From: Tridacna crocea
Taxonomy: Eukaryota; Mollusca; Bivalvia; Cardiida; Cardiidae
Direction of reading: 5' to 3'
DNA length: 64,000 nt
Assembly: GCA_943736015.1 (NCBI GenBank)
Contig: OX031063.1
Coordinates: 42,982,672 to 43,046,671, forward strand
In this document: piece by piece, positions 20,221-30,145 of the stretch
Position numbering within the stretch: position 1 is the first letter of the stretch
Layout of the letters: each line of letters opens with the position of its first letter
Notes under the pieces: model-generated
The model's input: only the letters and a program-made list of their open reading frames with translations
What the model was told of the DNA's origin: nothing
Database searches by the model: none
Position numbers and translations under genes: made by a program

Positions 20221-20609
20221 CTTCACCCTTTCACACACAGTAACAGGTTTTTATATATATGACAAAAAGAGTTTTGAAAACATTGTTGGAAAAAAGATAA
20301 AATGCTGGTAACCAGGATCATTTCCATTTTACTCAGTGTTTTCTGCTCTTTTTATATGCAAGTTTCATCATTCCAGCCACATTGTTGTCTACAAAATACA
20401 TTTTACTCCTTACCTGAATCAACAATGTCCAAATTGAAAACATTTGCAGACGACAATTTCAATTTAGCTCAAATGATAGGATTTGTATTTGAAAGGGAAA
20501 AAATCATTGTGGGAAAAGAAGAAAATGCTGGTTCCAGCATTTTCTTCTTTTCCCACAATGTTTTTAAAAGACTTTTTTCTCAGGGTTGTTAAGTTTGGTA
20601 AAAGGTTAA
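20221..20609. repeat. Two diverged family A MITEs, back to back
   Basis: 20221-20418 (minus, decayed) then 20401-20609 (plus). The second has a perfect hairpin with GAAGAAAATGCTGG / CCAGCATTTTCTTC in both arms. Confidence 0.72.
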
Positions 20610-20930
20610 TATGGATAAGGATAAATTACTTTGTATGGTCATTGGAGTTAATGAGGCCTCTGAGCTCTGATTAAATTTTTCAACAATTATATAAGACCAG
20701 AAAACTATAGATTTGTCCAAACAGCAAGAATTTGAGCACAACATATTAACTGCTGAAATTGGTCTTTCTAAAGGCTGGAAAAAAATTGACCTGTATAGTG
20801 TCCTTACCAAGCCACTGGTTGCTATTCCAAATTTATAAATGTCATCAAAACAATGTTCTACAGTGACAGAAGGTATTATTTGGTAAAATGTTTACATAGG
20901 TTTTACATCAAACGACCCTGTACTTATTCT

Positions 20931-21155
20931 TTAACTCTTTACTAAACAACAAAATTTAGGACTTTGCTAAACTGTTGGCATGTGCAGACGACAAAATACA
21001 TGTAAATGTAGCTAAAATGAGAATTTCTGTCTTTTATAGAGTAGAAAATACTGTGGGAAAATCTTTACCAGCATTTTTTTCATTTTCTCATGATGTTTTC
21101 AAAAGCCTTTTTCCTTCGGGGTTGTTAAAACTTGGGATAGTGTGGTAAAGAGATA
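20931..21155 (+). repeat. Family A MITE, hairpin core deleted
   Basis: Ends intact; stem GTGGGAAAA joins TCTTTACCAGCATTTTTTTC. Confidence 0.8.
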
Positions 21156-21377
21156 AGAAGAGGGCTAAGAGGTTATGTTCCTGGTGCAGTAGAACTCACA
21201 TGCTGATAAAATGGCAAAAACTACAAAAAATTGCAAATATCATTTCAATGTGTGCACATTTGGCATTCTGATTTTCAAAGATAAGCATGAAAAGAAAGCT
21301 CTGAATTTCGTAAATTATAAAAAAAGACAAAAAATTACCTACAGCAAGCTTAAATGTTAACAAAACTATTGCATGTT

Positions 21378-21608
21378 TTAACCCATATTATCACACAATC
21401 CCTATTTTTGACAACCCTGAGAAAGAAGCCTTTAGAAAACATTGTGGGAAAAGGAGAAAATGCTTGTAACCAGCATTTTCTCCTTTTCCCATAGTGTTTT
21501 CTACCCTTCACAAAACAAATTTCAAATTTTCAGTCACTCTTATTTTGTCGTCTGCAAATGCTTTTGATTTGGACAAGCCTAAAATATTGTTGTTTGGTAA
21601 TGAATTAA
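21378..21608 (-). repeat. Hairpin MITE, family A
   Basis: Complete. TTAA 21605-21608 is shared with a truncated copy to its right (21605-21745). Confidence 0.9.
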
Positions 21609-21745
21609 CAACCCTGAAGAAGACCACTTTTGAAAACATTGTAGAAAAAAGAAGAGAATGCTGTTTCAAATTTGCTGACTGCAAAAGTTTTCAGTATTGT
21701 TTTCAATCTTCATAGACACAGGAAAATAAATTAATTGCCAATATT
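21605..21745 (-). repeat. Truncated family A MITE
   Basis: Left arm and stem (AAAACATTGTAGAAAAAAG), then diverged sequence. Confidence 0.6.
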
Positions 21746-21797
21746 CAGGAACAGGTCTAAACCATTTTCAAATTGAATTGGGAATGTTTTGTAAAGA

Positions 21798-22029
21798 GTC
21801 AACCTATTACCACAAAATCCCTACTTTTGACAACCCTGAGAAAGAAGCCTTTAGAAAACATTGTGGGAAAAGCAGAAAATGCTGGTAACCAGCTGTTTCT
21901 CCTTTTCCTAGTTTCTGCCCTTCACAAAACAAATTTCAAATTTTCAGTCACTTTTATTAAAAATTTTGTCCTCTGCAAACGCTTTTGATTTGGACAAGCC
22001 TAAAATATTGTTGTTTGGTAATGACTTAA
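21798..22029 (-). repeat. Hairpin MITE, family A
   Basis: Right stem eroded (CCAGCTGTTTCTCC); preceded by a 40-bp right-end scrap of another copy. Shares TTAA 22026-22029 with the next. Confidence 0.85.
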
Positions 22030-22252
22030 CCCTGAAATAAACAATCCTGTGTTTTCATGGCCGCTTAGAATAGAATTTTTGAAAACATTGTGGGAAAAGA
22101 AGAAAATGCAAATAACCAGCATTTTCGCCTCTTTCAAAACTGTTTCCTGACCCTGTCAAAGAACTCAAGTTCATTTGTACCACCTTGTGATATGTTGCTT
22201 ACAGATGCTCTAAATTTGGAAAAGTCTAAAATTTGTCATCAGGGAAAGGATT
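22026..22252 (-). repeat. Hairpin MITE, family A (old)
   Basis: Many substitutions; core GAAAATGCAAATAACCAGCATTTTC. Confidence 0.75.
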
Positions 22253-22477
22253 GCAAAGACCTAATCCAGGAATATGGTAGCAGTATTTTGTTATACTACT
22301 TGGCAGCCTTACAAACAAATTAGACCAATTGTTACAAGTCTGTTAGGCTGCCAGGTCAGGTTGGGGAGTGCTTAACAACAAACTTTGTAGAATATTAATT
22401 TTCTAGACTCTTCTTGAGGTAAAAAGAGGCAATATAAAAGATGGGAGTGAAGGGGGGGGGGGAAGAAGAGAGATAAA

Positions 22478-22484
22478 GAGAAAT

Positions 22485-22519
<35 letters not shown>
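22478..22519. repeat. (GA)n microsatellite
   Basis: About 15 GA dinucleotides after a G-rich run at 22452-22462. Confidence 0.95.
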
Positions 22520-22521
<2 letters not shown>

Positions 22522-22658
22522 TGTGTGTCTGGCAATACAACAGTAAAACTAACAACAAAATTTTTACAAGGTCAAAATCGTGTCCAAGTTTAGTCCATGC
22601 TGATTGTGACAAGATCATCCTGTGACAAACTGTTGTTCTACCACTGGGTCTGTTTTCA

Positions 22659-22834
22659 CCAACCAGTCCTAAGAACATTCTTCGTCTTATTTTCCCAAGA
22701 TATTTGACATTTGAAAGTAACACAAGCTCTTATTGGCTAACCAAAATGATTTAGCCAATCAAAGGTTAAGTTACTATCAAATTTAGAAACTTCTGGAGAA
22801 TAAGACTGAGAATATTTCTTAAGAGTGGTTGATG
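22659..22834. repeat. Foldback repeat family G
   Basis: Outer arms CCTAAGAACATTCTT.../...ATATTTCTTAAGAGTGG and inner arms TTATTGGCTAA / TTAGCCAATCA. A second member lies at 25598-25797. Confidence 0.7.
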
Positions 22835-22864
22835 AGGGACCCCAATCATGATAACTTTACCATA

Positions 22865-23031
22865 TTATCCAAAGTTTCAACGAAAAAGTCTTTCATAATT
22901 CATAAACAATAAAGTAAAAGCAGAAAATCCTGGTGTCAAGCATTATCTAGTTTTCCAACCATGTTTTCTAACCTTTCAAGGACATAAACCATACATTTGA
23001 CCATATTTGAAATGTCTTCAGGTTATTTTAA
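22865..23031 (-). repeat. Decayed family A MITE
   Basis: CAGAAAATCCTGGTGTCAAG core and ATGTTTTCTAACC; ends at the TTAA where a B element begins. Confidence 0.55.
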
Positions 23032-24669
23032 CCCTTTCCCAAACAACAAAGTTTGGACTCTTCCAAACTGAAAGAGTTTGCAGACGACAGTTTTAGATTG
23101 TGAGAAAATGGCAGAAAGTTCTCAACAAGAGGGCCAAGATGGCCCTGGATCGCTCACCTGAATTTTTGAGATGACCATAGTCTTTTTTTTTTGAGGTATT
23201 GAAACATTGGAACTAAATTTATAATTTTGCCAAGCAATTTTCAAAAGGTCACCTGTAAAAGTCATTTCGAAATCTGACCATCAGTTTCAAAAAGAAGAAT
23301 TTTTAAGAATTCTTCATTTCTGTGTAAGAGCAAGTAGCCCCCATCCATGACAGCCATGTTTCTTGATGGATCAAAATTTACGAACAAGTTTTGAAAAGGG
23401 TCACCCAAGGAACATCTCTCTGAAATTATTTCAAAATCTGACCAGGGGTTTCAGAGAAAGAGAATTTTAAAGAATTTCTTCATTTCCATATAGTGCAAGT
23501 AGCCCCCATTCACCAGAGCCATGTTTCTTGACGGATCAAAATTTTGTGAACAATTTTTGAAAAGGGTCACCCAATGATCATCCCTGTGAAATCATTTCAA
23601 AATCTGTCCTGCCGTTTCAGAGAAGAAGAATTTTTTAGAATTTCTTCATTTCCCTATAGTGCAAGTAGCCCCCATTCACCAGAGCCGTGTTTCTTGATGC
23701 ATCAAAATTTTGTGAACACTTTTTGAAAAGGGTCACTAAAGGAACATCCCTGAGAAATTATTTCAAAATCTGACCAGCGGTTTCAGAGAAGAAAAAATTT
23801 TAAGAATTTCCTCATTTCCCTATAGTGCAAGTAGTCCCCATTCACCAGAGCCATGTTTCTCGACGGATCAAAATTTTGCGAATATTTTTTGAAAAGGGTC
23901 ACCCAAGGAATTATTCTGTGAAATTATTTCAAAATCTGACCAGCGGTTTCAGAGAAGAAGATTTTCAAAGAATTCCTTCAATTCTGTATAGTGCAAGTAG
24001 CCCCCATTCACCAGAGCCACATTTTTTGACGGATCAAAATTTCACGAACAATTTTTGAAAGGGTCACCCAAGGAACATATCTGTGAAATTATTTCAAAAT
24101 CCGACCAGCGGTTTCAGAGGAGAAGATTTTTAAAGAATTCCTTCACCTCTGTATAGTGCAAGTAGCCCCCATTCACCAGAGCCACAATTTTTGACGGATC
24201 AAAATTTCACAAACAATTTTTGAAAAGGGTCACCCAAGGAACATATCTGTGAAATTATTTCAAAATCCGACCAGCGGTTTCAGAGGAGAAGATTTTTAAA
24301 GAATTTGCTAAAAAATTCCATTTCGTTGCCATGGCAACCAGAGTTTTTGACGGAATCAAATTCTGTGAACAATTTTTAAAGAGGACCTCCCAAGGAACAT
24401 TCCTGCCAAGTTTGGTCCAAATTGGCCCAGCGGTTTAGGAGGAGTTGATGTTTAAAGAATTGTTGACGACGCACGACGCACGACGGACACCTTGTGACCC
24501 TAAAAGCTCCCCTTGAGCACGTTGTGCTCAGGTGAGCTAAAAAGGGTAGAAAACACTGTGGGAAAAGGAGAAATTGCTCGTTACGAGCAATTTCTCCTTT
24601 TCCCACAGTGTTTTCAAAAGACCTTTACAACAGACACGAAAAAACCAGGGCTTGTTTGGGAAAGGGTAA
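23028..24669 (+). repeat. Family B MITE split by a Helitron-like element
   Basis: Left part 23028-23124 stops at GCAGAAAGTTCTCA; right part resumes AAAAAGGGTAGAAAACACTG at 24540. The intact B consensus has GCAGAAAGTTCTCAAAAAGG, so the insertion site is the A-run. Confidence 0.9.
23125..24540 (+). mobile_element. Helitron-like non-autonomous element 2 (1.4 kb)
   Basis: Starts ACAAGAGGGCCAAGATGGCC with CGCTCACCTGA; ends with hairpin TTGAGCACGTTGTGCTCA, GGTGAGCT and A-run. 5' GCTCACCTGA and 3' TCAGGTGAGC are inverted repeats. Six internal tandem units start at CAAGTAG positions 23331, 23496, 23662, 23828, 23994 and 24159 (period 165-166 bp); these unit sequences are unlike those of element 1. 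Both elements share GTTGCCATGGCAACCAGAGT before the 3' end. Its boundaries are fixed by the split B MITE. Confidence 0.85.
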
Positions 24670-25175
24670 ATTTTGATGACACTTAAGTTTTGTCATTGGC
24701 AAAGAGTTAAATAGCACTATCAACAGTAATCACATTGTTCTTCAAACTGATTTTTTTTTTCTATAAAAATTGTTTCAATTTGTTGATAAGCTCAATAAAA
24801 TCAGTAATGTATATAGTTACTGGAAGTGTCTGATGATCAGTTTTGAAGTAAATAGAACATTGTGTCAGTATTGTCTTGGTTATATATTTCAACCCGATTG
24901 ATGGATTGGCCATGCCTAAGTCATTTTTTAGTTTGGAAAAAATGGGACTGTGTTAATGGGTGGGGGGATAGGCAGTGAGAGTATTAACTCTATAAAAGGA
25001 TTCAATTCTAGACTCGCGCGAATTCACAGTAGTTTAAGATGACAAATAATGTGTCGTCCAAAAAACATTTTTTTTTTCTTTGAGTGATAAGGAGAATTAG
25101 ACTCTGCAATAGCTTCATCAAATCCAACTTTATCTCATAACATCACATAGTGGGAAAAGACAAACATTTACCTAC
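24670..25175. other. Intron, no feature found
   Basis: AT-rich unique-looking sequence before the HERC2 exon at 25176; nothing beyond short T runs. Confidence 0.6.
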
Positions 25176-25293
25176 CTTTCTTACTGACGAAGCCTGCACT
25201 GTTCATCAAAAAATTGGTGCTGTCATTGATGATTTCCCCATCTCGGACTAACTCATTCCACAGTTGGCTCAGTCCATCATGCGAAAATACCTC
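25176..25293 (-). CDS. HERC2: HERC2 near-N-terminal exon
   Basis: Encodes EVFSHDGLSQLWNELVRDGE, then IINDSTNFLMNSAGFVSKK. Human residues LAFTRDGLCGLWNEMVKDGEIVYTGTESTQNG (recalled) align without gaps over the first 20. The acceptor is tttttgtag and the donor g|gtaggt; the left-over g joins ga of the 10517-10717 exon to give Gly. The downstream intron is 14.5 kb. Human HERC2 has about 30 residues before this point (MPSESFCL...KWLKTDIQ), so at least one more coding exon is expected to the right; I could not find it with confidence. Confidence 0.93.
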
Positions 25294-25314
25294 CTACAAA
25301 AACAAAGGGTTTGT

Positions 25315-25531
25315 TTAGCTCTCCACCAAACAATTCAATGCTTTTATTACTGACTCTGATGAAAAAAAAAATTGCAAACATTGTGGTAAAAGGATATAAT
25401 GATTGTGATCATATTTTTTACCTTTTTCTACAATTTCTTTTTCTTTTGAAGATAAGTCCTATCATTTGTATTACACTAAAATTGTTGTCCACAGGTGCTT
25501 TCAAAATAAGTCATTTTGGAAAAGGATTATC
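25315..25531 (-). repeat. Decayed family A MITE
   Basis: Starts CTCTCCACCAAACAATTC; core GGATATAATGATTGTGATCA. Lies 22 bp upstream of the 25176-25293 exon's acceptor. Confidence 0.6.
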
Positions 25532-25597
25532 TGATCTCTGATCTACAGTTTTCCTTTGCTGAGACATTTCGGGCAACAGAAACCCAGGCCCATCTTC

Positions 25598-25797
25598 ATC
25601 AAGCATTCTTAAGAACATTCTTAGTTTTATCTTCCAGAATTTTATATAGTTAAAAGTAACACAACTTCTGATTGGCTGAACCAAGTGGTTCAGCCAATCA
25701 GACTTGGTTCAGCCAATCAGAAGTTGCGTTACTTTCAAAAATGGAAAACTTTGAGAATAAGACAAAGAATGTTCTCAAGAATGATTGGTGGATACAG
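25598..25797. repeat. Foldback repeat family G with CCAAT-bearing core
   Basis: Arms CATTCTTAAGAACATTCTTA / AGAATGTTCTCAAGAATG; the core repeats TTCTGATTGGCTGAACCA and its complement, with one arm present twice (25672-25726). Carries three ATTGG/CCAAT motifs. Confidence 0.8.
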
Positions 25798-25926
25798 TTC
25801 CTTGAATGTGCAATCATTTACATCCTCTTCCATTACTGAAAATGTCTGTTTATGTGTTGGTTATCTTTGGTAAACTTAACCTGGTAAAACCTCATTCATC
25901 TTGAAAAAGAGAACCTCCTTGGTTAG

Positions 25927-26165
25927 AGACCTCCTTGGTTCAGTCCTAGACTGTAGAGCTTGTAACGTGAAAGCCATGGGTTAAAGCCTCACTGGGATTT
26001 TCATGGAAAAATCCATGAGCCCTTGGACAAGACACATCAAAGCCCTGGCCAAGTACTGATGAACCCCAGGCATACATTAATGTGTAAGCTGTTGCAGTTA
26101 CGTCTATATGACCAATAATTATACAGATGAAAGTGCCATTAAACACTTCATCATGCAATCAATCA
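25927..26165 (+). mobile_element. tRNA-derived SINE
   Basis: Same family as 15996-16200: CTTGTAACGTGAAAGCCATG, decayed B box GGGTTAAAGCCTC, then TTGGACAAGACACATCAAAG and a tail ending ATCATGCAATCAATC. Confidence 0.68.
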
Positions 26166-26180
26166 TCCTTTAAAATCATG

Positions 26181-26637
26181 TTTAAAATCATGTTTTACTT
26201 GGGACTTTTCAAAACAGCTGTCTGCTGCAGTTTTTTGCTGAGAGAGAAAGAGTGTGTGTGTGGAAGGAAGAGTCAAACAAAGGAAGCAAGAAATCATTTC
26301 TTAACCCATTGCCAAACGACAAAATTTCAGGTTTGTCAAAATTGAAAGGAATTGCAGATGGCAAAAAAAAAAGTGATTGAAAATTTGAAATTCATTTCAT
26401 GAAGGGTAGAAAACATAGTGAGGAGGAGAAAATGCATTTTCTCCTTTTCTTACAACATTTTCTATAGGCTTCTTTCTCAGGATCGTCAAAAGTAGGGATT
26501 GTGTGGTAATGGGTTAAATCATGTTTTACTTGGGACTTTTCAAAGCAGCTGTCTGCTGCAGTTCTTTGCTGAGAGAGAGTGTGTGGACTGTGGAGGGAAG
26601 AGTCAAACAAAGGAAGCAAGAAATCAATTCTTAAGTG
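26181..26637. repeat. Tandem duplication (~119 bp) split by a MITE
   Basis: ATCATGTTTTACTTGGGACT...GGAAGCAAGAAATCA occurs at 26181-26300 and 26518-26637. The MITE 26301-26517 lies exactly between them at TTAA. Confidence 0.88.
26301..26517 (+). repeat. Family A MITE, shortened hairpin
   Basis: TTAA to TTAA; loop lost (GAGAAAATGCATTTTCTCC), leaving a minimal palindrome. Confidence 0.9.
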
Positions 26638-26723
26638 TAAATAAACATCAGCAGACCAGTTACAAAGAGCCAAAGCTGCCAAGAGCAACAAATAATTTCA
26701 TACTACTGACCCTGTCTGTCTTG

Positions 26724-26946
26724 TTGACCCATTCTGATATATACTTGTCCCGACTTTTAACAACTCTGTTAAAGAAGCCTTTTGAAAACATTGGGGGAAA
26801 AGCCAGAAAATACCGGCAACCAGCATTTTCTTCTTTTCCTACGGTGTCTTTTACCCATCCAAAACATTATTTAATTCTCAGTCACGTTTATTTTATATAA
26901 ATGCTTTAAAACTGGCACAGACTGGAATTTTGTTGTTTGATTATTA
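26724..26946 (-). repeat. Family A MITE (old)
   Basis: CCCGACTTTTAACAACTC; hairpin with mismatches (AATACCGGCAACCAGCATT). Confidence 0.65.
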
Positions 26947-26949
26947 GTA

Positions 26950-27063
26950 AGAACAGTTGATAATGTTATGGGGAAAGAGAAAATAGGCTGGTTAACAGCA
27001 TTTTCTACTTTTTCCACATTGTTTTTCAAAAGCCTACATTAGATTTGTATGGTAAAGCAATAA
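26950..27063 (+). repeat. Partial family A MITE
   Basis: Core AATAGGCTGGTTAACAGCATT and right arm only. Confidence 0.6.
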
Positions 27064-27560
27064 GATAGGAATCAAAGATATAACTGAATCAATATTGCAA
27101 AACCAGTCTCTAGGTGACCTGACCATCCATCTTCGCAAGCCAAGGCTGACAATTCACTACACTACTCTATCCTTGGCGGATCGAGCTTGATTATTAAGTT
27201 CATCCGATACGTTTTTTCATTGCTGCAACGAATGAAATCGCTTGTAGCATTTCATCTTTGATAAAAATAGAATAAGGTCTCTACCTTTCGAATCGAAGGT
27301 AAAACACGGAAACCCACATGGATGTCTGCTTATTGCTTCATGTGTATTCATAAGCGGTATGTAAAACGATATTTCATTTACTTTTAGAAATATGATGTAA
27401 AGGGGGGTAATAATCAGCATCCAATAGAGGGCGCATCACAGGAATCTCGAAATCGGGCTTAATTAGCCAAGGTAAGATCCATGTAGATGTGGCCATCTGA
27501 CTTACCAAGACAAAATGTCACAGCCAATAAGATGCAAAAAATTGAATTCAAGTTAGCCCC
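27064..27560. other. Intron, no repeat recognised
   Basis: Unique-looking; somewhat higher CpG at 27140-27220 (TCCTTGGCGGATCGAGC). No exon with good junctions found. Confidence 0.5.
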
Positions 27561-27785
27561 TAAACCCATTACCACACAATTCCTACTTTTGATGACTCTG
27601 GGAAAGAAGCCTTCAAAAACAGTGCGGGAAAATGAGAAAATGCTGGTAACCAGCATTTCTCCTTTTCCCACAATGTTTTCTACCCTTCACAAAACAATTT
27701 CAAATTTCAGTCACTTTTATTTTGTTGTCTGCAAATGCTTTTGATTTGGACGAACCTAAAATTTTGTCGTGTGGTAATGAGTTAA
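27561..27785 (-). repeat. Hairpin MITE, family A
   Basis: One hairpin arm is one base shorter (CCAGCATTTCTCC). Shares TTAA 27782-27785 with the next copy. Confidence 0.88.
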
Positions 27786-28001
27786 CTCTTTACCACACAA
27801 TCCCACCTTAACGACCCTAAGAAGGAAAAACTTTGAAAACATAGTAGAAAAAGGAGAAAATTCTGGTAACCAGCATTTTCTCCTTTGTCCACAATGTTTT
27901 CTACTCTTCAAAAATAAATTTTTGAGTTACATTCATTTTGTCGTCTGCAATTGCTTTGAATTTGGACTAGTCCAAAATTTTTGCATGTTGTAAAGAGTTG
28001 A
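27782..28001 (-). repeat. Hairpin MITE, family A
   Basis: Abuts the previous copy in the same orientation; core GAAAATTCTGGTAACCAGCATTTTC. Confidence 0.85.
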
Positions 28002-28105
28002 AAGAGAATAAAATCTTACACATGTTCAAAGCATTTGAAGCTGACAACACTCAATTTCGAATGTATGTACACCTGTGCATTTCCTCCCTTTTCTAAATGC
28101 TATGT

Positions 28106-28339
28106 TAACACTTTACTCCATAGATACTCATTTCTACACACTGTGTGTAGGAGCCTTTTGAAAACATTGTGGCAAAAGGTGAAATTGCTCGTGATGAGCA
28201 GTTTCACCTATTGTCACAATGTTTTCAATGCTATCAAAAGATGTCATATACATGTACACATAAGAAACGGCTTCATCCTTGCTGTTATTCAGGGTCAATT
28301 TGAGATACCTTAGGAATGCCTTATTGGGTAAAGGGTTAA
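28106..28339 (+). repeat. Hairpin MITE, family C
   Basis: Complete; a 6-bp ACATGT expansion in the right arm (about 28253). Confidence 0.92.
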
Positions 28340-28796
28340 AAGCGGTCTATATCAAGTTAACAGACAACAGAATTGTGTGACAAAGGTTGAAAGCTGCCTT
28401 GCCAGGTTGAGATATTGCCTAGGTTAAATTCTTTGACCAACAAAACATGAAAATGTTTAGTAATTTCCAGCCTCTCAGTAACAGACCTCAGTTATTGCAA
28501 TAAATCTTCTATCAAATCATAAACACATTTCCAGGTATTCTAGTTCTTAGCATGGAACATCTTAATTGTTCATCATCATTTCACCAACCATGGCATGCTT
28601 ATCAGTACATTGCTTTATTGGCAGTTAAATATGAGAGATAATGTACCTGTAGTACACAGAAACTTTCAGCGCTTCTGATAACTGACCATACCTTCCCTCG
28701 TTATAACATTTTTCCAAAGTTTCAAGTTTCAAATTTACTTTTTTTAAATTCTTACCTTAATTCAATAGAAAATCCATTAGTATGAAAATCCTAAAG
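28340..28796. other. Intron; weak exon-like stretch
   Basis: Minus strand 28647-28738 is open and reads LETLEKCYNEGRYGQLSEAL KVSVYYR before AG|GTACAT, but there is no convincing acceptor and the frame does not join the HERC2 exon at 25.2 kb. Left unannotated as a gene. Confidence 0.3.
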
Positions 28797-28907
28797 AACA
28801 AGACTTTTAAAAACACAGACAGAAAAGGAGGTTACCAGCAGTTTTCTCCTATTTCCACGATTTCCCTCAAAGTTGTTAAAATTTGGGATTGTGTAGTAAA
28901 AGGTTAA
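28797..28907 (+). repeat. Right-half family A MITE
   Basis: GGTTACCAGCAGTTTTCTCC to AGTAAAAGGTTAA; its TTAA is shared with the next element. Confidence 0.65.
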
Positions 28908-29104
28908 CCCTTTACCACACAATGACGACTTTTGACAACTATGAGGTAGACCTTTTGAAAACATTGTGGGAAAAGTAGAAAATGCTGGTAACCAGCATTT
29001 TGTCCTTTTCCCACAATGTTTTCCACCCTTCCCAAATCAAATTTTGATTTTTCAGCCACATTTATTTTGTTGTCTGCAAATGCTTTCAATTTGGACCACC
29101 CCTG

Positions 29105-29430
29105 CGAAACAAAATGCATGAAATCAAGAATTTTTCACTCCTTTAAGAATACTTCATGAACAATTCTTAATCAATGCTTGAGGTCATATTCATGAAGTTT
29201 TATTCATGAAGTATGTCACTATCCACTTCATGAAGTGGTCAAGAATTATTGAAGAGTTCCAAATGTTCATGAAGTATTCATGATAGTATCACAGGGATTT
29301 TTTTTGAATATTTCATGAATAAATGTGTTCCTTAAAAGTTCAAGAATCATGAATTACTAGTTTTCAAATTAACATCAACCTGAAATGGACAACCTTTCAA
29401 GAATAATTCATGAATTTCTAAAGTAGTTGG
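29105..29430. repeat. Left TTCATGAA cluster
   Basis: At least eight TTCATGAA or one-off variants, e.g. TATTCATGAAG at about 29191, 29206 and 29269, and ACTTCATGAAG at about 29226. Confidence 0.9.
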
Positions 29431-29570
29431 CCAATTGTTTTAAGAAAGTTGTGTTATTAACCAAGGGTGGTTTTACATAAATGAATGAATCCTATATAAT
29501 TATTCTTTAAATATTTTACAAAAATTTCTGTATTCATATTTAATACACAGCTGATTTTTGGACACTTAAT

Positions 29571-29697
29571 ACTTAAAAGACTCAGAACTTTTACTGACCC
29601 TGAGGAACTAGGCTTTTGCAAACATTAGAAAAGGGAAAAATGCCAATACCAAGTTTTTTCTCCTCTTCATACTATAATTTTCACCGTCTAGACATAA
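29571..29697 (-). repeat. Family A MITE fragment
   Basis: ACCCTGAGGAACTAGGCTTTTG, stem and TTTTCTCCTCTTC; interrupted by the Helitron-like piece that follows. Confidence 0.55.
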
Positions 29698-30145
29698 AAA
29701 GGAACATCTCTTTAAAATTATTTCAAAATCTGACACATGGTTTCAGAGAACAATAATTTTTAAGAATTCCTCCATTTCTGTATAGTGCAAGTAGCCCCTA
29801 TTCACCAGAGCCACGTTTCATGATGCATCAAAATTTCACGAACACTTTTTGGAAAGGGTTACCCAAGGAATATCTCGGAGAAATTATTTCAAAATCTGTA
29901 TTGCGGTTTTAGAGAAGATCTTTAAAAAAAATTTGTAGAAAATTCCATTTGGTTGCCATGGCAACCACAGTTTTTGATGGCATCAAATTTTGTGAACATT
30001 TTTTAAAGAGGACCTCCCAAGGAACATTCCAGCCAAGTTTGGTCCAAATTGGCCCAGTGGTTTAGGAGGAGTTGATGTTTAAAGAATTGTTGACGACGCA
30101 TGACGGACACCGGGTGATCAGGACTAAAAGCTCCGCTTGAGCAGT
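29698..30145 (+). mobile_element. Helitron-like element 3 (5'- and 3'-truncated)
   Basis: Shares 1.5 tandem units and the 3' region (TTGCCATGGCAACC, AAAGAGGACCTCCCAAGGAA, GTTGACGACGCA) with element 2; stops at CTTGAGCAG, before the terminal hairpin is complete. Confidence 0.82.

Noticed and set aside
20811-20860. 50-bp exon-like segment (HCFDDIYKFGIATSGL) on the minus strand with GTAAGG donor
   Set aside because: Phases do not fit between the 25.2-kb and 10.7-kb HERC2 exons, and no partner exon is evident.
22403-22723. 106-codon minus-strand frame with SLSLSL run
   Set aside because: Translation through the (GA)n repeat; no other support.
28647-28738. Minus-strand stretch reading LETLEKCYNEGRYGQLSEAL KVSVYYR with a GT donor
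   Set aside because: No pyrimidine-rich acceptor, phase does not join the HERC2 exon, and short open runs are common at this base composition.
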